Positions 1 to 8,249 of a stretch of 64,000 nt of DNA are shown piece after piece. The DNA is taken from contig CAWBKK010000010.1 of NCBI GenBank assembly GCA_963789355.1, forward strand, positions 62,001 through 126,000. The letters are read 5' to 3'. Under the pieces are notes generated by a model. It searched no databases, was not told where the DNA came from, and saw only the letters and a list, made by a program, of their open reading frames with translations. Source of the stretch: Gaiellasilicea sp963789355 (GTDB lineage: Bacteria > Actinomycetota > Thermoleophilia > Gaiellales > Gaiellaceae). The position numbers and the translations under genes were made by a program. Position 1 is the first letter of the stretch. Each line of letters opens with the position of its first letter.

Positions 1-687
1 AGGATCTGCAGCGTGTAGTGGGCCGACGAGGGCAGCGGTCGAGGCGGGCTTCCACACGACCGTGTTCCCCATCAGCGCCGGAGAGCCCGTGAGGTTGCCG
101 CCGATGGCCGTGAAGTTGAAGGGGCTGACCGCGAAGACGAAGCCCTCGAGCGGCCGGTACTCCATCCGGTTCCAGACCCCCGCCGAGGAGACCGGCTGCT
201 CGGAGTAGATCCGGAGCATGAACTCGACGTTGTAGCGCCAGAAGTCGATCAGCTCGGCGGCGGCGTCGATCTCGGCCTGGTGTGAGGTCTTGGACTGGTT
301 CAGCATCGTCGCGGCCACGAGCGTCGAGCGCCAGGGGCCCGCGAGCAGCTCGGCGGCGCGGAGGAAGACGGACGCGCGCTCCTCCCAGGGCAGGCGCGAC
401 CAGTCGGCGTGGGCAGCGCGCGCGGCGTCGACCGCCTGCTGCACGTGCTCGGGGCCGCCCTTCGCGACGTCGGCGAGGACGTGCGCCTTGCGGTGCGGCA
501 TCACGGCCTGCGTCGTCTCCTTGGTCTCGATCTCCTTCCCGCCGATCACGATCGGGATCGAGATCCGCTCGCCTGCCATCTGGGCGAGGCGGACGCGCAG
601 CTCCTCGCGCTCGGGCGTGCCGGGTGCGTAGGTCTTCGGCGGCTCGTTCACGGGGGCGGGCGGGCGGAACACACCGGGAGCGCTCAT
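1..687 (-). CDS. pruA: 1-pyrroline-5-carboxylate dehydrogenase (L-glutamate gamma-semialdehyde dehydrogenase), N-terminal part
   Basis: NAD-dependent oxidation of glutamate semialdehyde to glutamate, the last step of proline breakdown. The reverse strand reads an ATG at 687 with 229 codons to the window edge. Seen: an N-terminal arm with EPPKTYAPGTPER, then LNQSKT, AEIDAAAELIDFWR, the SPFNFTAIGGNLT segment and VVWKPAST, in the order of the aldehyde dehydrogenase NAD-binding half. The catalytic Cys lies outside the window. The last codons look frame-shifted: after ASTAAL the annotated frame gives VGPLH, whereas removing one G near 27-29 gives the family-like ALSAHYTLQIL. No Shine-Dalgarno is seen; a TACAAT -10 box ends 8 nt before ATG. 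Divergent from ogt. Family call is firm; the frameshift is probably a sequence error. Confidence 0.9.
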   Translation of the reverse strand, partial: MSAPGVFRPPAPVNEPPKTYAPGTPEREELRVRLAQMAGERISIPIVIGGKEIETKETTQAVMPHRKAHVLADVAKGGPEHVQQAVDAARAAHADWSRLPWEERASVFLRAAELLAGPWRSTLVAATMLNQSKTSHQAEIDAAAELIDFWRYNVEFMLRIYSEQPVSSAGVWNRMEYRPLEGFVFAVSPFNFTAIGGNLTGSPALMGNTVVWKPASTAALVGPLHAADP

Positions 688-695
688 GGCGACCG

Positions 696-705
696 ATTGT
701 AGAGT
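696..705. promoter_or_regulatory. Overlapping divergent -10 boxes between pruA and ogt
   Basis: The 26-bp gap between the two ATG codons holds TACAAT on the reverse strand (696-701) and TAGAGT on the forward strand (700-705). Each ends 8 nt before its own start codon, which would put both transcription starts at about the first base of the coding regions. Neither gene has a visible Shine-Dalgarno. Inferred from sequence only. Confidence 0.5.
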
Positions 706-713
706 CGGTACCG

Positions 714-1274
714 ATGCGCGTGACGCGGCATCCCTACGAGATCGCCGGCTGGGGAGTGGGGGAGCTGTGGATCGGAGACGGCGAGGTGGTCGTCGCCCAC
801 GACCCGCCGACCCTCGGCGTCCGCTTCGACGGCGCTGCCCCCCAAACGGCCCCCAGGGGCACCCCGGGTGTCCCTACGGAAACGCTATCGGACACATCTC
901 GACGAAAGGGGAACTGCTTCGTGCCGGGTTTGCTCCAACGTCTCCACAGCTATTTCGCGGGCGAGCGGGTGGCGTTCGCGGACGTTCCGCTCGACGAGGA
1001 CTGGCCGACGCCGTTTCAGGCCTCGCTCGCGGGCGCGCTGCGGAACGTGCCGTGGGGCGAGGTCGTCAGCTACGGCGAGCTCTCGGCGCTCGCCGGCCGG
1101 GCCCGCGCCGCTCGTGCCGCCGGCACCTTCTGCGCCGAAAACCGCTTCTCGCTCTTCGTCCCCTGCCACCGCGTGGTCTCCGTCGGCGGCATCGGCGGCT
1201 ACGGCTCGCTCGGGGTCGAATACAAGCGCCGGCTCCTGGCGCTGGAGGGGACGAGGTTCGATGGCGCTCTCTGA
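714..1274 (+). CDS. ogt: Methylated-DNA--protein-cysteine S-methyltransferase
   Basis: Suicide repair enzyme that moves the methyl group from O6-methylguanine onto its own Cys. 186 residues. The C-terminal DNA-binding domain carries PWGEVVSYGEL (helix-turn-helix entry), RAVG-like RAARAAG, and the active-site motif VPCHRVV with Cys at about residue 151, followed by GGIGGYG. The N-terminal half is short and poorly conserved, normal for this family. ATG at 714 is chosen because upstream in-frame sequence is the low-quality leader antisense to pruA. The 3' end overlaps whiA by 14 bp, so the two are probably one transcript. No Ada-type regulatory domain is present. Confidence 0.93.
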   Translation: MRVTRHPYEIAGWGVGELWIGDGEVVVAHDPPTLGVRFDGAAPQTAPRGTPGVPTETLSDTSRRKGNCFVPGLLQRLHSYFAGERVAFADVPLDEDWPTPFQASLAGALRNVPWGEVVSYGELSALAGRARAARAAGTFCAENRFSLFVPCHRVVSVGGIGGYGSLGVEYKRRLLALEGTRFDGAL

Positions 1275-2184
1275 GGAGCTCCGCTCCGAGCTGGCGGCGA
1301 TCGTGCCGGCCCGCGGCTGCTGCCGCCTCGCAGAGGTATCCGCTCTCTTCCACTCGGCGGGGAGCATCCACTTGCAAGGGCGTGGCCGAGTCGCGCTCCA
1401 CCTCGACGTCTCCACCTCGGCCGTGGCGCGTCGCGCCTTCTCGCTCCTGCGCCAGCTCGGGATCCACTCCGAGATCCGCACCTACAGGCGACGAGCGTTC
1501 GACCGGGCGACCCGCTACCAGCTCCATGTGACCGGCGAGGACGCGTCGCTCGCGTCGCTGGTCGAGGCGGGCGTTCTCGACGCTCGCCACGCCCCGGTGG
1601 AGCGGCCGCCGAAGCGGGTCGTCGGTCGCGCCTGCTGCCGGGGCGCATACCTGCGTGGAGCGCTCCTCGGCGGCGGTTCGCTCTCCGGCCCGCGCTCGCC
1701 TCACCTCGAGCTCAGAACGACGTCGCTCGAAGGCGCCGAATTCCTGCGCTCGGTCGCGGCGGCCTGCGATGTTCGCCTCAGCGTGCTCGACCGCGTGCGA
1801 CACGCCGTCGCCTACGCCAAGGGACTCGACGCGATCGAGTCCGTGCTCACGCTCGCGGGCGCAACCGACACCGTGCTCGCGTTCGAGGAACGGTCGATCG
1901 TGGCTGCGGCTCGGGGCGAGGCGAATCGGCTCGCGAACGCCGACCACGCCAACCTCGTCCGGACGAGCCGCGCCGCCCAGGAGCAGCTCGAGGCCGTGCG
2001 CACGCTCCAGCGCGCCGGCACGCTCGAGCGTCTGCCGGACCGGCTCTCCGAGGTCGCCCACCTCCGCCTCCGCCACCCGCAACTGCCACTCCGCGAGCTG
2101 GCCGCGAAGTGCGAGCCGCCCACGACGAAGGCATCGGCACACCGTCGCCTCAAGAAGCTGCAAGACCTCGCCGCGAGACATTGA
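1261..2184 (+). CDS. whiA: DNA-binding protein WhiA
   Basis: WhiA is a transcription and cell-division regulator universal in Gram-positive bacteria, best known for sporulation control in Streptomyces. 307 residues. An N-terminal LAGLIDADG-like pair of domains is visible (RGCCRLAEVSALFHSAGS; then GRACCRGAYLRGALLGGGSL about residues 120-140), followed by a C-terminal helix-turn-helix with LPDRLSEVAHLRLRHPQ and the ending SAHRRLKKL. The endonuclease catalytic acids of true homing enzymes are absent, as usual in WhiA. Start ATG 1261 lies inside the ogt stop region. rapZ and yvcK, common upstream partners, are not here; ogt sits there instead. The gap-pgk-tpiA block follows after the M32 peptidase gene. 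Confidence 0.93.
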   Translation: MALSEELRSELAAIVPARGCCRLAEVSALFHSAGSIHLQGRGRVALHLDVSTSAVARRAFSLLRQLGIHSEIRTYRRRAFDRATRYQLHVTGEDASLASLVEAGVLDARHAPVERPPKRVVGRACCRGAYLRGALLGGGSLSGPRSPHLELRTTSLEGAEFLRSVAAACDVRLSVLDRVRHAVAYAKGLDAIESVLTLAGATDTVLAFEERSIVAAARGEANRLANADHANLVRTSRAAQEQLEAVRTLQRAGTLERLPDRLSEVAHLRLRHPQLPLRELAAKCEPPTTKASAHRRLKKLQDLAARH

Positions 2185-2223
2185 GCCCGGGACGCCGAAG
2201 GCGGCCCTTCAGGGTTCTGGCGC

Positions 2224-2255
2224 GAACCGGGATCCGCACATGGGGATCCCGGTTC
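2224..2255 (+). terminator. Hairpin terminator after whiA
   Basis: A perfect 12-bp stem (2224-2235 with 2244-2255) and an 8-nt loop begin 40 bp past the whiA stop. There is no clean T run, as is common in high-GC actinobacteria, so strength is uncertain. Confidence 0.6.
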
Positions 2256-2284
2256 TGCTTGCGGCCCAGAAAGGACAGGCGGGC

Positions 2285-2319
2285 CGGAGGGGGAGCTCCG
2301 AGGACGACCTCCCCCTCCG
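2285..2319 (+). terminator. Second hairpin in the whiA-M32 gap
   Basis: An 11-bp stem (2285-2295 with 2309-2319, GGAGGGGGAG paired with CTCCCCCTCC) around a 13-nt loop. With the preceding hairpin it forms a tandem structure in the 306-bp gap 2185-2490. The rest of that gap holds no gene I can support; its last part carries TAGGTT (2477-2482), a likely -10 box for the next gene. Confidence 0.45.
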
Positions 2320-2490
2320 CGTGTCGTGCTCCGGTGCCGACGCCGAACGGGGTCTGAATTCGACGACGGACGAGCACGAACCCGCCCAACGAAGAGTACG
2401 CGATTGCAGGTCCAGAGTCACTGCGCGTTTGTTCACTTCGAAGGCAACGATGCGACACCGCCGAACCGCGACACGGTAGGTTGAGCGTCG

Positions 2491-3978
2491 GTGGACGCAG
2501 CCCTCGCAACCCTCAAGGAGCGCGTCGGAGAGATCAACGATCTCGATCGGGCGTCATCGCTGCTCGGCTGGGACCAGCAGGTGAAGATGCCGCCGGGCGG
2601 GGCCGGGGTCCGAGCCGAGCAGCTGGCGACGCTCGGACGACTGGCGCACGAGGCGCTCACCTCGGACGAGATGGGCCGGCTGCTCGACCAGCTCGCTCCC
2701 CACGAGGACTCGCTCGAGTACGACTCGAACGAGGCGAGCTTGATCCGGCTCGTCCGCCGCGAGTGGGAGAAGGCGCGGCGCGTCCCGTCCGAGCTCCGTG
2801 CCGAGATGACGCGCGCCGCGTCGCTCGCGATGCCGGTCTGGGTGCAGGCCCGAGAGGATTCGGACTTCTCGCAGTTCCTGCCGGCGTTGCGTACGAACTT
2901 CGAGTTGAGGCGCCGCTACGTCGATTGCTTCGACGACTACGACGAGCCCTACGACGTCCTGCTCGACGACTTCGAGCCCGGCATGAAGACCGCAGAGGTG
3001 CGTGCCGTCTTCGAGCGCCTGAAGGAGGCGCAGGTCCCGCTCGTCGCGGCTGCGCGGGAGGAGGGTGAGCGGCCGGTTCGCGAGGTCACCTTCCCGCTCG
3101 AGGGCCAGAAGGAGTTCGAGCTGAAGGTGATCGAGCGGTTCGGCTACGACCCGTCGGAATGGCGGCTCGACACGGCCGTGCACCCGTTCGCGGCCTCGAT
3201 CGCGATCGGCGACATCAGGCTGACGACGCGCTACTTCGAGGACAACCTCGACGGCCTCTTCGGGACGATGCACGAGACCGGCCACGGCCTCTACGAGCAC
3301 GGCGTCTCGCGCGACCTCGAGCGGACGCCGCTCGCGCACGGCGCCTCGCTCGGCTTCCACGAGTCGCAGAGCCGTCTCTGGGAGAACATGGTCGGCCGGA
3401 GCCTCCCGTTCTGGCGTCACTTCTTCCCCCAGCTGCAGGCGACGTTCCCGGAGGCGCTTTCCGGCGCGACGGTCGACGACTGGTACCGCTCGGTCAACTG
3501 GGTGGCGCCATCTCTGATCCGCGTCGAGGCAGACGAGGCGACCTACAACCTTCACATCATCCTCCGCTTCGAGCTGGAGCAGGAGCTGCTCGCCGGGTCG
3601 ATCGAGCTGAAGGAGCTACCGGAGATCTGGAATCAGCGGATGCAGGATTACCTCGGCGTCGAGCCGCCGAACGACGCCCTCGGCGTACTCCAGGACATGC
3701 ACTGGGCGATCGGCGCGATCGGCTACTTCTCCACGTACGCGCTCGGGAACGTGATCTCCGGGCAGCTCTGGGAGAAGGTGACCGCCGAGATCCCCGACCT
3801 GCACGATCAGTTCGAGCAGGGCGAGTTCGGCTCGCTCGCTGCCTGGCTGGAGGAGAACCTCTGGCAGCACGGGCGCAAGTTCTTGCCCCGCGAGCTGATC
3901 GAGCGGACGACGGGCGGCGGCCTCGACTCCGAGCCGTACCTGCGCTATCTGCGCGGGAAGTACCCGCTCGCGACCTAA
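2491..3978 (+). CDS. Carboxypeptidase M32 (thermostable carboxypeptidase Taq type)
   Basis: Zinc metallocarboxypeptidase that trims C-terminal residues from peptides, predicted cytoplasmic (no signal peptide). 495 residues, normal for family M32. The zinc motif HETGH spans residues 261-265, with HESQSRLWEN at about 290-299 giving the third ligand; the conserved N-terminal segment SSLLGWDQQVKMPPGG and the C-terminal YFSTYALGN are also present. Start is GTG 2491, with TAGGTT ending 8 nt upstream and no Shine-Dalgarno, suggesting a leaderless mRNA. It stands alone between whiA and gap; 34 bp separates it from gap, so read-through is possible. Confidence 0.95.
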   Translation: MDAALATLKERVGEINDLDRASSLLGWDQQVKMPPGGAGVRAEQLATLGRLAHEALTSDEMGRLLDQLAPHEDSLEYDSNEASLIRLVRREWEKARRVPSELRAEMTRAASLAMPVWVQAREDSDFSQFLPALRTNFELRRRYVDCFDDYDEPYDVLLDDFEPGMKTAEVRAVFERLKEAQVPLVAAAREEGERPVREVTFPLEGQKEFELKVIERFGYDPSEWRLDTAVHPFAASIAIGDIRLTTRYFEDNLDGLFGTMHETGHGLYEHGVSRDLERTPLAHGASLGFHESQSRLWENMVGRSLPFWRHFFPQLQATFPEALSGATVDDWYRSVNWVAPSLIRVEADEATYNLHIILRFELEQELLAGSIELKELPEIWNQRMQDYLGVEPPNDALGVLQDMHWAIGAIGYFSTYALGNVISGQLWEKVTAEIPDLHDQFEQGEFGSLAAWLEENLWQHGRKFLPRELIERTTGGGLDSEPYLRYLRGKYPLAT

Positions 3979-4012
3979 ACTCCGCCGCGGAAACCGACAC
4001 GGGAGTAGAGGA

Positions 4013-5008
4013 ATGGCGATTCGCGTAGGGATCAACGGCTTCGGCCGGATCGGACGAAACTTCTTCCGCGCGCAGCTCGAGCGCAAGGCGGACATCGAGA
4101 TCGTCGCAGCGAACGACCTCGGCGACGAGAGGACGATGGCGCACCTGCTCAAGTACGACTCGACGCTCGGCCCGCTCGACGGTGACGTGGAGGTGAAGGA
4201 CGGCGTCATCCGCGCGGGCGGCGAGGAGGTCAAGCTGCTCTCCGAGCGCGATCCCGGCGCGATTCCGTGGGGCGACCTCGGCGTCGACGTCGTGCTCGAG
4301 TCGACCGGGTTCTTCACCAAGCGCGAGGGTGCCCAGAAGCACCTCGACGCAGGCGCGAGGAAGGTCGTCATCTCAGCGCCCGCCACCGACCCCGACATCA
4401 CGATCGTGCTCGGCGTCAACGACGACGCCTACGACAAGGACGCGCACCACATCGTCTCGAACGCGTCCTGCACCACCAACTGCATCGCGCCGATGGCGAA
4501 GGTGCTGCACGACGGGTTCACGATCGAGCACGGCTTCATGACGACGATCCACGCCTACACAGCCGATCAGCGCCTGCAGGACCTGCCGCACGAGGATCTG
4601 CGCCGCGCCCGCGCCGCCGCGATCAACCTGATTCCGACCTCGACCGGCGCCGCGCGCGCGATCGGGCTCGTCTTGCCCGAGTTGAAGGGGAAGGTCGACG
4701 GCGTCGCCGTGCGGGCGCCCGTGCCGACGGGGTCGCTCACCGACTTCGTCGTCACCGTGAGTCGCGAGACGAGTGCCGACGAGGTGAATCAGGCGTTTCG
4801 GGACGCCGCGGCAGGCCCGCTCGACGGGCTCCTCCAGTACTCCGAGGATCCGCTCGTCTCGACCGACATCATCCACTCGCCGTACTCGTGCATCTTCGAC
4901 AGCGAGCTGACGATGGCCACGGGTCGCAACGTCAAGGTCTTCGGCTGGTACGACAACGAGTGGGGCTACTCGTGCCGGCTCGTCGACCTCATGGGCACGC
5001 TGCTCTAG
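4013..5008 (+). CDS. gap: Glyceraldehyde-3-phosphate dehydrogenase, type I
   Basis: Converts glyceraldehyde 3-phosphate, phosphate and NAD(P) to 1,3-bisphosphoglycerate in the cytoplasm. 331 residues, usual length. N-terminal Rossmann motif INGFGRIGRNFFRA, catalytic SNASCTTNCIAP with Cys153, phosphate-binding STGAARAIG and the C-terminal WYDNEWGYSCRLVDL are all intact. Head of a tight cluster: pgk starts 3 bp after the stop, then tpiA and gpmI overlap. A short purine-rich leader precedes ATG 4013. Confidence 0.97.
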   Translation: MAIRVGINGFGRIGRNFFRAQLERKADIEIVAANDLGDERTMAHLLKYDSTLGPLDGDVEVKDGVIRAGGEEVKLLSERDPGAIPWGDLGVDVVLESTGFFTKREGAQKHLDAGARKVVISAPATDPDITIVLGVNDDAYDKDAHHIVSNASCTTNCIAPMAKVLHDGFTIEHGFMTTIHAYTADQRLQDLPHEDLRRARAAAINLIPTSTGAARAIGLVLPELKGKVDGVAVRAPVPTGSLTDFVVTVSRETSADEVNQAFRDAAAGPLDGLLQYSEDPLVSTDIIHSPYSCIFDSELTMATGRNVKVFGWYDNEWGYSCRLVDLMGTLL

Positions 5009-5011
5009 CCC

Positions 5012-6061
5012 GTGCGGCTGCCGCGCTCGGTCCGTGAGGCGGACGTCGACGGGAAGGTGCTGCTCGTCCGTGCCGACCTGAACGTCCCGCTCGAGGACGG
5101 GCAGGTTGCCGACGACACGCGCATCCGGGCGGCGCTGCCGACGCTCCGGCTCCTGCTCGAGGGCGGTGCCGCCGGCGTCCGCGTCTGCTCGCACCTGGGG
5201 CGGCCGAAGGGAGACGACCCCGCCTTCCGGATCGCGCCGGTCCGCGACCACCTGCGCTCGCTGCTGCCGGACGAGCGGATCGACGTGCTCGAGAACACCC
5301 GCTTCGATCCGCGTGAGACCGCGAACGACCCCAGCTTCGCCCGGGAGCTCGCGGACGGCTGCGACCTCTTCGTCAACGACGCGTTCGGCTCGGCCCATCG
5401 CGCCCACGCCTCCACCGTCGGGGTCGCGGAGCTGCTTCCGGCCTACGCCGGGCTGCTCCTCCTCGCCGAGCTCGAGCACCTCGGCCGGCTGCTAGGCGAG
5501 GTCGAGCGTCCGTTCCTGCTCGTCACCGGCGGCGCCAAGGTGGCGGACAAGCTCGGCGTGCTCGAGAACCTCGGCGAGCGCGCGGACGAGGTGCTGGTCG
5601 GCGGGAAGATGGCCGAGGAGCTGCGCGAGCAGAACCCGCTTCCGTTCCCGGTCGTGCTGCCGACCGACGTCGTCGCCGCGAGCGCGTTCGCCGAGGACGC
5701 CGAAACTCGCATCGCCCCGTTCGACGCGCTCCCGGAGGGCTGGCTCGGGCTCGACATCGGCCCGGACTCGCGCGAGGACTTCGCGCAACGGGTTCGGGCG
5801 GCGAGGACCGTCTTCTGGAACGGGCCGATGGGCGTCTTCGAGTGGGAGCCGTTCGCGGGCGGGACGAAGATCGTCGCGGAGGCCGTGGCCGGGGTCGACG
5901 GCTACACGGTCGTCGGCGGCGGCGACTCGGTTCGCGCGCTCAACGAGCTCGGTCTCGACGACCAGGTCTCCTGGGTCTCGACCGGTGGCGGCGCCTCGCT
6001 CGAGCTGCTCGAGGGCAAGGAGCTCCCCGGCGTTGCCGCGATCCCGGAGAATCAGCCCTGA
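5012..6061 (+). CDS. pgk: Phosphoglycerate kinase (compact form)
   Basis: Transfers phosphate from 1,3-bisphosphoglycerate to ADP. Motifs: VLLVRADLNVPLEDG, SHLGRPKG, ENTRFDPRE, FVNDAFGSAHRAHAST, TGGAKVADKLGVLENL, WNGPMGVFEWEPF and the nucleotide-binding TVVGGGDSVRAL...STGGGASLELLEGKELPG. At 349 residues it is about 40 short of the usual 390 or so; the shortening is clearest after GGKMAEELRE, where a helix-loop segment is missing, but catalytic motifs remain. Start is GTG 5012, 3 bp after gap. Stop and the tpiA start share a base (TGATG). Confidence 0.95.
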   Translation: MRLPRSVREADVDGKVLLVRADLNVPLEDGQVADDTRIRAALPTLRLLLEGGAAGVRVCSHLGRPKGDDPAFRIAPVRDHLRSLLPDERIDVLENTRFDPRETANDPSFARELADGCDLFVNDAFGSAHRAHASTVGVAELLPAYAGLLLLAELEHLGRLLGEVERPFLLVTGGAKVADKLGVLENLGERADEVLVGGKMAEELREQNPLPFPVVLPTDVVAASAFAEDAETRIAPFDALPEGWLGLDIGPDSREDFAQRVRAARTVFWNGPMGVFEWEPFAGGTKIVAEAVAGVDGYTVVGGGDSVRALNELGLDDQVSWVSTGGGASLELLEGKELPGVAAIPENQP

Positions 6062-6753
6062 TGCTGATCGCGGGCAACTGGAAGATGTTCAAGGGTCCCG
6101 GAGAGGCGCGCGCCTTCTTCGACGGGTTCGAGCCGCCGGCCGGCGTCGACGTCATTCTCTGCCCGCCGTTCGTCTCGCTCGCCGCCGCGGTCGAGAGCGG
6201 CCGGACCGTCTACGCCCAGAACGTGCACTGGGAGGCGACAGGCGCCTACACGGGCGAGGTCTCGCCCGAGATGCTGCTCGAGCTGGGCGTCACGGGAGCG
6301 CTCGTCGGCCATTCGGAGCGTCGGCAGCTCTTCGGCGAGAGCGACGAGATGGTCGCGCGCCGTGCTCGGGCAGCGCTCGACGCCGGGCTCGGAGTGATCG
6401 CCTGCGTGGGCGAGACGCTCGAGCAGCGCGAATCCGGCGACACCGAGCTCGTGCTGAAGATCCAGGTCGAGGCGATCGCGTTCGCGGCGGGTGGGCGCGA
6501 CAAGCTGGTGCTCGCCTACGAGCCGGTCTGGGCGATCGGCACGGGCAAGACGGCCACGCCGGCGCAGGCCGAGGAGACCCACCGTTTCATCAAGAGCCTG
6601 CTCGACCGGCCCGTGCTCTACGGCGGCTCCGTCAAGCCCGAGAACGCACAAGAGCTGCTCTCGCAACCCTCGATCGACGGCGCTCTCGTCGGCGGCGCCT
6701 CGCTCGAGCCCGACTCTTTCGCAGCGATTTGTCGCGCCGCTTCGAACTCGTAA
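6061..6753 (+). CDS. tpiA: Triosephosphate isomerase
   Basis: Interconverts dihydroxyacetone phosphate and glyceraldehyde 3-phosphate. 230 residues, at the short end for the family. Motifs: AGNWKMFKG (catalytic Lys), GHSERRQLFGE (catalytic His), AYEPVWAIGTGKTATP (catalytic Glu) and LYGGSVKPEN. ATG overlaps the pgk stop by one base, implying translational coupling. Its last 25 bases overlap the start of gpmI. Confidence 0.96.
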   Translation: MLIAGNWKMFKGPGEARAFFDGFEPPAGVDVILCPPFVSLAAAVESGRTVYAQNVHWEATGAYTGEVSPEMLLELGVTGALVGHSERRQLFGESDEMVARRARAALDAGLGVIACVGETLEQRESGDTELVLKIQVEAIAFAAGGRDKLVLAYEPVWAIGTGKTATPAQAEETHRFIKSLLDRPVLYGGSVKPENAQELLSQPSIDGALVGGASLEPDSFAAICRAASNS

Positions 6754-8204
6754 CGCTGGTCGTCCTCGACGGCTGGGGCTGTGCTCCGCCCGGCCCCGGC
6801 AACGCGGTCGACTTGGCCCGCACGCCGGTCTTCGACAGGCTCTGGCGGGAGTACCCGCACACGACGCTCGCCGCGTCGGGCGAGGCCGTCGGCCTGCCGC
6901 CCGGGCAGATGGGCAACTCCGAGGTCGGTCACCTGACGATCGGCTCCGGCCGGATCCTCTTCCAGGACCTGCAGCGGGTGAACGCCGCCGTCCGTGACGG
7001 CTCGTTCTTCGAGAACACGGCACTGGTGGCGGCATTTGAGCGGGCGCGCGCGCGCGGTAGGGCGATGCACCTGCTCGGCCTCGTCTCGAAGGGCGGTGTC
7101 CACTCGCACCTCGACCACCTGCAGGCGCTGCTCGAACTGGCGCGCCGGCTCGGGATGGAGGAGCGCACCTGGATCCACGCGTTCACGGACGGCCGCGACG
7201 TCTCGCCGACCTCGGCGGTCTCCGATCTGGCCGAGCTGCCGGCCGAGCGGCTCGCAACCGTCGTCGGACGCTATTACGCCATGGACCGCGACAACCGCTG
7301 GGAACGGACGCAGGTGGCCGTGGACGCGATCACACTCGGCTTGCGGAAGCAATCCCATAACTTCCTGGAAGATGTGCAAAAACGCTACGAAGCAGGGGTC
7401 ACGGACGAGTTCCTCGAGCCGATCGTCGTCGAGGGGGCGCCGCGGCTCGTTCCGGGTGACGCTGCGATCTTCTTCAACTTCCGTCCCGACCGCGGCCGCC
7501 AGCTCTCCCGGAAGCTCGTCGAGGCCGGCTTCGACCTGACGACGATGACGCGCTATGCGAAGGACATCGACATTCCCGTCGCGTTCGGCGAGCAGGTCGT
7601 CAGCCACACGCTCGCGGAGACACTGTCGGCCGCGGGCGCCCGTCAGCTGCACACGGCGGAGACGGAGAAGTACGCCCATGTCACCTACTTCTTCAACGGC
7701 GGTGTCGAGGCGGAGTGGCCGCAGGAGATCCGGATGCTCGTTCCGAGCCCGCGCGACGTGCCGAGCTACGACCTGAAGCCGGAGATGTCCGCGCGCGAGC
7801 TCGTGACCGGCTTTGCCGAGGAGATCGGCAACGGCTACCGCTTCGCGGTGATCAACTTCGCCAATCCGGACATGGTCGGGCATACGGGCTCGATTCCGGC
7901 CGTGACGACCGCGGTCGAGGTCACTGACGAGTGCCTCGGCGTCGTCGTCGCCGCCACGCACGCCGCCGGCGGGGTCTGCCTCGTCACCGCCGACCACGGC
8001 AACGCCGAGCAGATGCTCGAGTCGGACGGCGTCAGCCCGCACACCGCCCACACCACGAATCCCGTTCCACTAGTAGTCACATCGAGTGAAGTGACGCTAA
8101 AGAAAGGTGGCGGACTTTCCGATCTAGCCCCCACGACCCTGCGGCTCCTGGGTTTGGACATACCGTCCGAGATGACGGGAGAGACGTTGTGCGCCACGGC
8201 GTAG
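6729..8204 (+). CDS. gpmI: 2,3-bisphosphoglycerate-independent phosphoglycerate mutase
   Basis: Interconverts 3- and 2-phosphoglycerate with two metal ions (Mn in most homologues). About 491 residues with a TTG start at 6729, the only plausible start ahead of the conserved LVVLDGWG; this lies inside the tpiA 3' end. MGNSEVGHLTIG carries the phosphorylated Ser (about residue 64). Other family signatures: TDGRDVSP, GRYYAMDRDNRWERT, FNFRPDRGRQL, KYAHVTYFFNGG, NFANPDMVGHTG and TADHGNAEQM. Last gene of the glycolytic cluster. A CTG further downstream would cut into the metal-site strand, so TTG is favoured. Confidence 0.93.
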   Translation: MSRRFELVTLVVLDGWGCAPPGPGNAVDLARTPVFDRLWREYPHTTLAASGEAVGLPPGQMGNSEVGHLTIGSGRILFQDLQRVNAAVRDGSFFENTALVAAFERARARGRAMHLLGLVSKGGVHSHLDHLQALLELARRLGMEERTWIHAFTDGRDVSPTSAVSDLAELPAERLATVVGRYYAMDRDNRWERTQVAVDAITLGLRKQSHNFLEDVQKRYEAGVTDEFLEPIVVEGAPRLVPGDAAIFFNFRPDRGRQLSRKLVEAGFDLTTMTRYAKDIDIPVAFGEQVVSHTLAETLSAAGARQLHTAETEKYAHVTYFFNGGVEAEWPQEIRMLVPSPRDVPSYDLKPEMSARELVTGFAEEIGNGYRFAVINFANPDMVGHTGSIPAVTTAVEVTDECLGVVVAATHAAGGVCLVTADHGNAEQMLESDGVSPHTAHTTNPVPLVVTSSEVTLKKGGGLSDLAPTTLRLLGLDIPSEMTGETLCATA

Positions 8205-8212
8205 GCGAGATC

Positions 8213-8240
8213 TTCACTTTTCCGATTCCGACGCTATACT
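8213..8240 (+). promoter_or_regulatory. Promoter of the sigma factor gene
   Basis: TTCACT (8213-8218), 16-bp spacer, then TATACT (8235-8240), close to TTGACA/TATAAT. The -10 box ends 9 nt before the TTG start codon, so the transcript would begin within a few bases of the start. Confidence 0.5.
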
Positions 8241-8249
8241 CACCGCCAC

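Noticed and set aside
1261..2184. LAGLIDADG homing endonuclease or intein
   Set aside because: The LAGLIDADG-like fold here belongs to WhiA, with a C-terminal helix-turn-helix and without the endonuclease acids.
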